A DNA stretch of 64,000 bases from Marinomonas transparens (GTDB lineage: Bacteria > Pseudomonadota > Gammaproteobacteria > Pseudomonadales > Marinomonadaceae). The DNA lies in assembly GCF_016463975.1 (NCBI RefSeq), contig NZ_JAEMNX010000002.1, forward strand, positions 124,001 through 188,000, read 5' to 3'. The position numbers were made by a program, and so were the translations under genes. Shown here in pieces: positions 57,534 to 64,000 of the stretch. Under the pieces are notes generated by a model. The model made no database searches, was not told the DNA's origin, and saw only the letters and a list, made by a program, of their open reading frames with translations. Every line of letters begins with the position of its first letter. The first letter of the stretch is position 1.

Positions 57534-59084
57534 ATGAAAAAATACGCACACATGATTACGGCATTTATTGCCTTTATCGCAATGAGCTTAAGCACCTCTT
57601 CCTATGCAGCAGAAAGCCTTGATGCAAAAGTAAATGCCATTTTCGCTTCTGCTACTGGCTGGTTTGTCAATCTGATTTTTGCCCCATTACCTGGTACGAG
57701 CTTTCCATGGATTGTACTTTGGTTAGTAGTCGGTGCGAGTGTTTTCACTCTGTACTTTGGCTTTGTTCAATTTCGTAACATTGGTCATTCTATCGCACTA
57801 GTAAAAGGTGACTACTCGAATCCTAACGATGCAGGTGAAGTAAGCCACTTCCAAGCATTAGCAACGGCTCTTTCTGGTACCGTTGGTCTAGGTAACATTG
57901 CAGGTGTTGCAGTTGCCGTTTCTATCGGTGGTGCTGGTGCAACTTTCTGGATGATTCTTGCAGGTCTACTAGGCATGGCATCAAAATTCACAGAATGTAC
58001 CCTAGGTGTTAAATACCGTAATGAATACAAAGACGGCAGCGTTTCTGGCGGCCCGATGTACTACATTTCAAAAGGTTTTAAAGAAAGAGGCATTCCTGGC
58101 GGCGGCATCCTAGCGGCTGTATTTGCGGTTTTCTGTATTCTAGGCGCTCTTGGTGGCGGTAACATGTTCCAAGCCAACCAAGCACACCAGCAGTTAACTC
58201 AAGTAATGGGTAATTACCCTGGCTGGATCACGGGTTGTATCTTTGCAGCCGTTGTATTCGCTGTCATTGTTGGTGGTATTAAATCCATTGCTCGCGTAAC
58301 AGATAAAATTGTCCCTCTCATGGGTGTTCTTTACGTTGGTGCTGCTTTGGTTATTCTGCTTGTTAATGCCGACAAAATTGGCTGGGCATTTGGCCAAATC
58401 TTCGAAGGCGCTTTCACTGGCCTAGGTATTGCTGGTGGTTTCGTTGGTGCTCTTATTCAGGGCTTCAAACGTGCTGCGTTCTCTAACGAAGCCGGTGTTG
58501 GTTCTGCAGCGATTGCCCACTCCGCTGTACAGACAAGCGAACCTATTACTGAAGGCTTTGTTTCTCTACTTGAGCCATTCATCGATACCGTTGTAATTTG
58601 TACTATGACGGCCTTGGTAATCATCATTACACAACAGTTAATGGTTGATCCGGCGACAGGCATGTATATCATTGCAGAAAATGGTCGTATCGCAACAGAA
58701 GGCGGTGTATCTGGTGTTGCTCTAACATCTGCTGCATTTGGCGCTAGCATCAGTTGGTTCCCATACCTACTAGCACTTGCTGTTATCTTGTTCGCTTTCT
58801 CAACTATGATCAGCTGGTCTTACTACGGCCTGAAAGCATGGACTTACCTATTCGGCGAAAGCAAAAAAGCAGAATTGACATTTAAAATCATGTTCTGTGT
58901 TTTCATCATTATTGGTGCGGCGGCAAGCTTAGGCCCAGTTATCGACTTCTCTGATGCGGCTATCTTCGCAATGGCAGTTGCTAACATTATTGGTCTGTAC
59001 TTCTTGATGCCTATCGTGAAGGTAGAATTAACTTCTTACCTTGCACGCCTTAAGTCTGGCGAAATCAAAAAATACAAAGATTAA
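57534..59084 (+). CDS. Sodium:alanine/glycine symporter (AGCS family)
   Basis: 516 residues. An N-terminal signal-anchor (ITAFIAFIAMSLSTSSYAAE) precedes the AGCS core: ALSGTVGLGNIAGVAVAVS, TECTLGVKYRNEYKDGSVSG (followed by GPMYYI) and FKRAAFSNEAGVGSAAIAHS. It takes up alanine or glycine with sodium, fitting a marine host. It follows the Usp gene and ends in a palindromic terminator. Confidence 0.94.
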   Translation: MKKYAHMITAFIAFIAMSLSTSSYAAESLDAKVNAIFASATGWFVNLIFAPLPGTSFPWIVLWLVVGASVFTLYFGFVQFRNIGHSIALVKGDYSNPNDAGEVSHFQALATALSGTVGLGNIAGVAVAVSIGGAGATFWMILAGLLGMASKFTECTLGVKYRNEYKDGSVSGGPMYYISKGFKERGIPGGGILAAVFAVFCILGALGGGNMFQANQAHQQLTQVMGNYPGWITGCIFAAVVFAVIVGGIKSIARVTDKIVPLMGVLYVGAALVILLVNADKIGWAFGQIFEGAFTGLGIAGGFVGALIQGFKRAAFSNEAGVGSAAIAHSAVQTSEPITEGFVSLLEPFIDTVVICTMTALVIIITQQLMVDPATGMYIIAENGRIATEGGVSGVALTSAAFGASISWFPYLLALAVILFAFSTMISWSYYGLKAWTYLFGESKKAELTFKIMFCVFIIIGAAASLGPVIDFSDAAIFAMAVANIIGLYFLMPIVKVELTSYLARLKSGEIKKYKD

Positions 59085-59120
59085 TCGCTCACTTTAGTTA
59101 GCGATTCATCAGCTATAAAA

Positions 59121-59152
59121 AAGCCAAAAGACATGTCTTTTGGCTTTTTTTT
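59121..59152 (+). terminator. Bidirectional terminator between AGCS and ALDH genes
   Basis: A 26-base perfect palindrome, AAGCCAAAAGACA and its complement TGTCTTTTGGCTT, followed by T on the plus strand and preceded by A. Confidence 0.92.
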
Positions 59153-59172
59153 GCGCGTTTTAAGCAAAGTTA

Positions 59173-60690
59173 TTAGAAAAAACCGAGCGGATTCACATCA
59201 TAGCTAATCAACATATTCTTAGTTTGTTGATAATGCTCTAATGCAATTTTGTGAGTCTCACGACCCACACCTGATTTTTTATAACCTCCAAATGCAGAAT
59301 GGGCAGGATACTGATGATAACAGTTCATCCATACTCGACCCGCTTCTAGATTACGCCCCATACGATAAGCAAGATTCGTATCTCGTGTCCAAACCCCTGC
59401 CCCCAAACCAAACTCACTATCATTAGCAATAGCCAACGCCTCGGCTTCGTCTTTGAAGGTCGTAATACTGATCACAGGGCCAAAAATTTCTTCTTGGAAG
59501 ACACGCATCTCATTAGAGCCTTTGAACATGGTTGGCTGGACATAAAACCCCTTACCAAAGCCATCAACCGAAGCCACATCACCACCGATCAATAGCTCTG
59601 CACCTTCCTTCTTACCTATATCGATATAACTCATGATCTTATCAAATTGCTCTTTAGAGGCTTGGGCCCCCACCTGCGTATCCGTATCTAAAGGATCTCC
59701 ACGTTTAATATTCTTCGTGCGCTCAATGGCTAAAGCTATGAATTCGTCATAAATTGATTCTTGAATCAAAACACGAGAAGGACAGGTACAAACCTCACCC
59801 TGGTTGAAGAAAGCGAGAACCAAACCTTCAATACTCTTACTAATAAAAGCCTCTTCTTGCTCCATTACATCGGCAAAGTAGATATTTGGTGATTTGCCAC
59901 CCAACTCAACGGTTGAAGGAATAATATTTTCTGCAGCACATTTTAGAATATGAGAGCCAACTGGAGTGGAACCAGTAAAGGCAATTTTAGCAATACGCTT
60001 ACTGGTAGCTAAGGCTTGACCCGCTTCTGCCCCATAACCATTAACAATATTTAAAACGCCTGGAGGAAGCAGGTCTTGAATAACTTTGACCAACTCTAGA
60101 ATCGAGGCAGGAGTCTGCTCTGCAGGTTTCAATACCACACAGTTACCTGCGGCAATAGCAGGCGCCAATTTCCAAGCGGCCATTAAAATAGGGAAGTTCC
60201 ACGGGATGATTTGCCCAACAACACCAAGCGGTTCATGAAAGTGATAGGCCACGGTATTTTCATCTAGCTCCGCAGTCGTGCCTTCCTGAGCTCGCAAGCA
60301 GCCCGCAAAATAACGAAAATGATCTGCTGCTAATGGAATATCTGCATTCAGTGTTTCACGTACCGCTTTACCATTATCCCAAGTTTCTGCTACCGCGAGC
60401 GCTTCAAGGTTTTGCTCAATACGGTCAGCAATTTTCAACAACAGATTAGAACGATTAGTGACTGATGTTTTCCCCCATGCGGCACGCGCTGCATGGGCAG
60501 CATCAAGTGCTAAATTAATATCTTCTTCTGTAGAGCGAGGTATACGACAAAAGACTTCGCCAGTTACCGGACTAATATTCTCAAAATACTGACCTTTAAC
60601 AGGTGTGACCCATTCTCCGCCAATAAAGTTGCCATATTCCGCTTGAAAAGAAATAACGCTACCTGTACTACCTGGTGTTGCATAGATCAT
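59173..60690 (-). CDS. NAD-dependent aldehyde dehydrogenase (ExaC/AcoD-like)
   Basis: 505 residues. ALDH core: NAD-binding [20 protein letters not shown], Glu in [12 protein letters not shown], catalytic Cys in [17 protein letters not shown]. The double-Cys GEVCTCPSR and length are like acetaldehyde/ExaC-type enzymes. Divergent from an AraC regulator, so an aldehyde-responsive pair is likely. Substrate unproven. Confidence 0.92.
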   Translation of the reverse strand: MIYATPGSTGSVISFQAEYGNFIGGEWVTPVKGQYFENISPVTGEVFCRIPRSTEEDINLALDAAHAARAAWGKTSVTNRSNLLLKIADRIEQNLEALAVAETWDNGKAVRETLNADIPLAADHFRYFAGCLRAQEGTTAELDENTVAYHFHEPLGVVGQIIPWNFPILMAAWKLAPAIAAGNCVVLKPAEQTPASILELVKVIQDLLPPGVLNIVNGYGAEAGQALATSKRIAKIAFTGSTPVGSHILKCAAENIIPSTVELGGKSPNIYFADVMEQEEAFISKSIEGLVLAFFNQGEVCTCPSRVLIQESIYDEFIALAIERTKNIKRGDPLDTDTQVGAQASKEQFDKIMSYIDIGKKEGAELLIGGDVASVDGFGKGFYVQPTMFKGSNEMRVFQEEIFGPVISITTFKDEAEALAIANDSEFGLGAGVWTRDTNLAYRMGRNLEAGRVWMNCYHQYPAHSAFGGYKKSGVGRETHKIALEHYQQTKNMLISYDVNPLGFF

Positions 60691-60893
60691 AAAGTTTCTC
60701 CATTTTTGTTGTTTTTATTTCAGAGGTTAACCCCTCCTACCACTTTAGAAAAAATCAAACAAAAAGACTTGCCTGTCAGTCCATGAAACTTGTCTGACGA
60801 TCCAGTATTAGTATTGACCCAACGCCCTTCAAGAGTGATGATGAAACAACATAAAATAAACCACGCCAAACAAAAAATATAAGAGGTGTGAAC

Positions 60894-61838
60894 ATGGGTC
60901 GTTCAATGTCAGCTGCCAGTCCATTACTATGGCAAAAACGTATAGCAACTCAACTGGTAGAAAACCGCGTCTGTTTTGCTGGCCCCCATGCCGAGCTAAG
61001 TATTTACGATACCTATGAGCAAGCACAAAAAGTCAGTTTAAAAGCCGACTCTTTATTATATTGCGGCATGGTGACAGGAGCGAAAGTCATGCATACCGAG
61101 TTTCAAAAAGACATATCCTTTCTTCCGCACGAGTCTTTCATTCTCGCACCAGATCAAGAAGTCTTTATCGACTTCCCCGAAGCACAACTAGACAAACCAA
61201 CGACCTGTCTCACGGTAGAAATATCCAAAGAAAGGGTCGCGCAAATTTGTGACCGAATGAACGACATCCTAGTGAAATCAATGCCCTCTGGTACTATTAT
61301 CGACCCTAACCAGCCATTGCATACCTTACATACTCAGGCAACACAACAGGTCTTAGACCGCCTGACCAGTGACTTTATACAAAATGACCCTGATCGGGAT
61401 TTATTGGTCGATTTTGGTGTAAATGAATTAGTGACGCGAATTTTAAGACACCATGGTAGAGATGCACTCTTACACTTTAGTCTGAATACACCTGATGCAA
61501 ATGAATTAACCAATGTCTTGCACTGGATAGAACAAAATTTGACCATGCCTTTAGATTCAGAAAAACTAGCAAAAATTGCCTGCATGAGCCGCAGTCGGTT
61601 TTACCAAACATTTAAACGTCAACTGGGCTGTACTCCTCTAGAATACCAACACCAACGCCGTATGAATCTTGCTTATCAAAGGCTACAAGAACATCATTCA
61701 GTGACAGAAGTAAGCTATGAGGTAGGCTACCTAAGCTTGAGCCATTTTAGCCGCCGCTTCCATCAACACTTTGGCATTTCACCTAAACAGGTTGAGCGAA
61801 GACACGCAGCGCCTCCAGTCCATAAGAAACTGAATTAA
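60894..61838 (+). CDS. AraC-family transcriptional regulator
   Basis: 314 residues from ATG 60894, with AAGAGGT upstream. N-terminal AraC_N-type domain (SLLYCGMVTGAKVMHTEFQ to LTVEISKERVAQICD), then a C-terminal AraC HTH pair with KLAKIACMSRSRFYQTFKRQ and SVTEVSYEVGYLSLSHFSRR. It is divergent from the aldehyde dehydrogenase gene and probably regulates it. Confidence 0.92.
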   Translation: MGRSMSAASPLLWQKRIATQLVENRVCFAGPHAELSIYDTYEQAQKVSLKADSLLYCGMVTGAKVMHTEFQKDISFLPHESFILAPDQEVFIDFPEAQLDKPTTCLTVEISKERVAQICDRMNDILVKSMPSGTIIDPNQPLHTLHTQATQQVLDRLTSDFIQNDPDRDLLVDFGVNELVTRILRHHGRDALLHFSLNTPDANELTNVLHWIEQNLTMPLDSEKLAKIACMSRSRFYQTFKRQLGCTPLEYQHQRRMNLAYQRLQEHHSVTEVSYEVGYLSLSHFSRRFHQHFGISPKQVERRHAAPPVHKKLN

Positions 61839-61864
61839 AGGCGCGGTTTTATTAGCAATGACAT

Positions 61865-63073
61865 TTAAGCTTGAAGAAGTCGAGACCGACAATAAAGGAA
61901 AACCATCAGCATAAAGGCAAGAGTTGCGGTTAATGCGATAAATGGCACAGAAGCCCCCAACTGATACAAGGAAGCCAATACAATAGGCCCTAATGCCGCT
62001 CCAATCCCTTGCATAGAAGCATTGATACTCGCTAATCGACTCTGTTGATCATCTTCTACTAACAAGGTTTGCGCCGTTACAACCCCAGGAAACAAAAAAC
62101 CAAACCCCATACCAAGCAACCCCATGGCGATAAATATTCCCCAATAAGAGGTTAAAAAGATAAAGGCCAATTGTGATAAAACACCAATACCTACACCGGT
62201 AAAGATTAAGGTGACGACTCCAAGCTGAAATCTAGGAACCAATACCATCTGAACCACAATACTAAAGAAAGACATGGTCATCATGGCAAAGCCTAATTGA
62301 TGCGTTGTCTGCGCCGCATCAAGATGAAACCTGTCCTGTATCAAAAAGCCCATTATCTGCTGTACGCCAGTCATGGATAAAACCACTAAAATGGACATGC
62401 CTAAAAAAGGCATAACAGGCTGCTTTAACCAATTAATGATTGGCTTTTTTTCTAATTGACGAACATGCTTCTTATCCTTTACGCATAGGACGACCAATAT
62501 GGCGGCGATACCAGCCAGAAAAGAGATAATAAAGAAAGGTGCAGTTAAACCCAAACCACTCAATAAGGCTGCAAAAGCCGGTCCTATTATCATTCCGATA
62601 CTAAATGAAGCCCCTATCATGGCGATGTTAGCACTGCGGTTACTAACGTCACTATGAGCAATCAAATAGGTTTGAACAGCAGGTAAAATCCCAGCAATGC
62701 CAAGCGCAAAAACCACCCTCAGCAATAACACACTGTAATAAGCTTGTTCCGCTGATAAGTCAGTTAATAGAGCTTGCTGAAGAACGAAACCTGTCAATGC
62801 TATCGTAACGGCATAACTGCCCATTCCGATAATCACAGAACGAACACGCCCGATACGATTGATAATTCCCCCCCAAAGGAATGCAGCAACAATAAATGCA
62901 ACGGCACCGGCGGTAATAAGTGTACTGATTCGAACATCCGCTAGACCAATTTCACGACCAATAGGCGGTAAAGATGTAAAAATAAAAGACTGCCCAATGC
63001 CCACTTGAACCAAGCACAATAACAATAACCAACGAGAAAGACGCTCGCTGAACGCTGGAGTTGAGCTCTTCAA
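61865..63073 (-). CDS. MFS transporter (drug-efflux-like)
   Basis: 402 residues, twelve predicted membrane helices. The loop 2-3 motif is GGIINRIGRVRSVIIGMG, and helix 5 contains ASFSIGMIIGPAFAALLSGL, the type of C-motif seen in antiporters. Probably an exporter of small molecules. It lies divergent from another MFS gene, separated by a short intergenic region with three dyads. Confidence 0.85.
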   Translation of the reverse strand: MKSSTPAFSERLSRWLLLLCLVQVGIGQSFIFTSLPPIGREIGLADVRISTLITAGAVAFIVAAFLWGGIINRIGRVRSVIIGMGSYAVTIALTGFVLQQALLTDLSAEQAYYSVLLLRVVFALGIAGILPAVQTYLIAHSDVSNRSANIAMIGASFSIGMIIGPAFAALLSGLGLTAPFFIISFLAGIAAILVVLCVKDKKHVRQLEKKPIINWLKQPVMPFLGMSILVVLSMTGVQQIMGFLIQDRFHLDAAQTTHQLGFAMMTMSFFSIVVQMVLVPRFQLGVVTLIFTGVGIGVLSQLAFIFLTSYWGIFIAMGLLGMGFGFLFPGVVTAQTLLVEDDQQSRLASINASMQGIGAALGPIVLASLYQLGASVPFIALTATLAFMLMVFLYCRSRLLQA

Positions 63074-63127
63074 TTTTTATCCTTAATTCAAACTTGAGTG
63101 ATAGTAAACACGGGGTAAAATACAAGG

Positions 63128-63184
63128 CGCTAAATTAGCGAAGGACACAGTCCTGATGTATTAACAAAGTAGCATAGAATGCTA
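63128..63184. repeat. Cluster of three short dyads between divergent MFS genes
   Basis: CGCTAA-A-TTAGCG (63128-63140), GGAC-ACA-GTCC (63143-63153) and TAGCAT-AGA-ATGCTA (63170-63184) lie in 57 bases. They may be operators or form an RNA structure. Confidence 0.45.
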
Positions 63185-63295
63185 ATAAGATTGTGGTTTT
63201 AATACGCAAATCCATACCTTATATCCGTTCATTTTAGCTAACGACAAACCTGTCTTTTTCTATTATCTAGACAATTAACTTCCTACAAGGCTGCT

Positions 63296-64000
63296 ATGTC
63301 ATCGCTTATTAAACAATCAAACTTTGTGCATTTTTGGATTGGGCAAATCGCCTCCTCCTTTGCTTTTCAAATGCTCAGTGTAGGCATTGGCTGGCAAATG
63401 TATGACCTCACCAATAGCCCTATGGCATTAGGCTTGGTCGGATTATGTCAATTCCTTCCTCAACTTCTACTCACTCTAGTGGTTGGTCATGTGGCAGACC
63501 GTTACAATCGACGCTTTATTTGTATCTGCACCCGTTTCACCATGGCAAGCACGGTCGCTATTCTCGCTTATGGCAATCTCAATGACAGTATTTCTGCCAA
63601 TATGATTTATCTGTGCGCCGCGCTACTTGGCTCAGCTCGTGCCTTTGAAATGCCAGCATCACAAGCAATTCTGCCCAACCTAGTACCAAAACATATGCTA
63701 TCCAGTGCAGTCAGCGCTATCGCCTCTGCTCGTGAAATCTCGGTTATAGCAGGCCCAGCACTAGGAGGTGTTATTTACCTACTAGGGCCCACAACACTGT
63801 ACTTTTCTAGCATGAGCTGCTTTTTAGTTTCTTGCACTATTTTGCTCTTTTTACGCTACAACTTTGTGGCTCAAGAAAAGGCCCCTATTAATTTGAGCTA
63901 TTTACTGGGTGGGCTGTCTTATATCCGTGGCAATAAAACCATTCTTGGATCAATCTCTCTCGACATGTTCGCCGTTTTATTAGGTGGGGCAACGGCATTG
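63296..64000 (+). CDS. MFS transporter, EntS/TMR-like (cut by window edge)
   Basis: 235 codons, no stop before the window ends. The start is MSSLIKQSNFVHFWIGQIAS, then QMYDLTNSPMALGLVGLCQF and HVADRYNRRFICICTRFT, the loop 2-3 motif. The pattern matches the EntS/YbdA-like MFS family, sometimes siderophore exporters, but the substrate cannot be assigned. It starts with ATG 63296, without a strong ribosome site. Confidence 0.85.
   Translation, partial: MSSLIKQSNFVHFWIGQIASSFAFQMLSVGIGWQMYDLTNSPMALGLVGLCQFLPQLLLTLVVGHVADRYNRRFICICTRFTMASTVAILAYGNLNDSISANMIYLCAALLGSARAFEMPASQAILPNLVPKHMLSSAVSAIASAREISVIAGPALGGVIYLLGPTTLYFSSMSCFLVSCTILLFLRYNFVAQEKAPINLSYLLGGLSYIRGNKTILGSISLDMFAVLLGGATAL

Overview
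The window looks like a chromosomal segment of a marine gammaproteobacterium, most like Marinomonas or a relative in the Oceanospirillales. I base this on monomeric isocitrate dehydrogenase, a chromosomal lambda-O/lambda-P-like gene pair, the neighbourhoods uvrY-uvrC-pgsA-tRNA(Gly-Cys-Leu), clpA-clpS-cspD and rluE-nudJ-mnmA-hflD-...-purB, and moderate GC. The genus is an impression from memory, not a search result.

Bases 1 to about 14,260 are a P2-type contractile-tail element, cut by the left window edge. Read leftwards (minus strand) the order is V, small gene, W, J, I, two successive tail-fibre cassettes, FI sheath, FII tube, E with a -1 frameshift extension E', and the tape measure T. Its right end carries a lambda-CI/LexA-like S24 repressor, a divergent promoter with two dyad operators, an unknown 175-aa gene and a tyrosine-recombinase-like protein without recognisable catalytic HxxR and Tyr residues. 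No capsid, terminase or portal gene lies upstream of V, where P2 has its head genes, so a headless phage-tail-like bacteriocin (tailocin) is a serious alternative to an ordinary prophage. Intrinsic terminators sit just upstream of several tail genes, which suggests antitermination or mRNA processing. The element abuts the 3' end of sdhD, where sdhA would be expected, so it appears to split the sdhCDAB operon.

From 14.3 to 25.1 kb: sdhC-sdhD, a GNAT acetyltransferase, cysH with an unknown gene, a tRNA cluster, pgsA-uvrC-uvrY, a lambda-O/DnaT-like and lambda-P-like pair (possible helicase-loading system), hpf, a Bax-inhibitor-like membrane protein and the tusDCBE sulfur relay. From 25.2 to 33.5 kb on the minus strand: cobA-type methyltransferase, serS, crcB, rarA-lolA-ftsK and a porin.

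From 34 to 48 kb lie translation, proteolysis and central-metabolism genes: aat, infA, clpS-clpA, cspD, rluE-nudJ (long out-of-frame overlap)-mnmA-hflD, monomeric icd, purB, a RoxA-like cupin oxygenase, a GNAT protein and an FKBP isomerase. From 48 to 64 kb are an apparent Fur-regulated 44-codon membrane peptide, a universal stress protein, topB with a LexA-like box and an imperfect palindromic element upstream, a LysE exporter, two related membrane-anchored unknowns, a Pit phosphate transporter, L-serine dehydratase, a Usp/AGCS-symporter pair, an aldehyde dehydrogenase divergent from an AraC regulator, and two divergent MFS transporters, the last cut by the right edge. I saw no CRISPR array, rRNA gene or insertion sequence.
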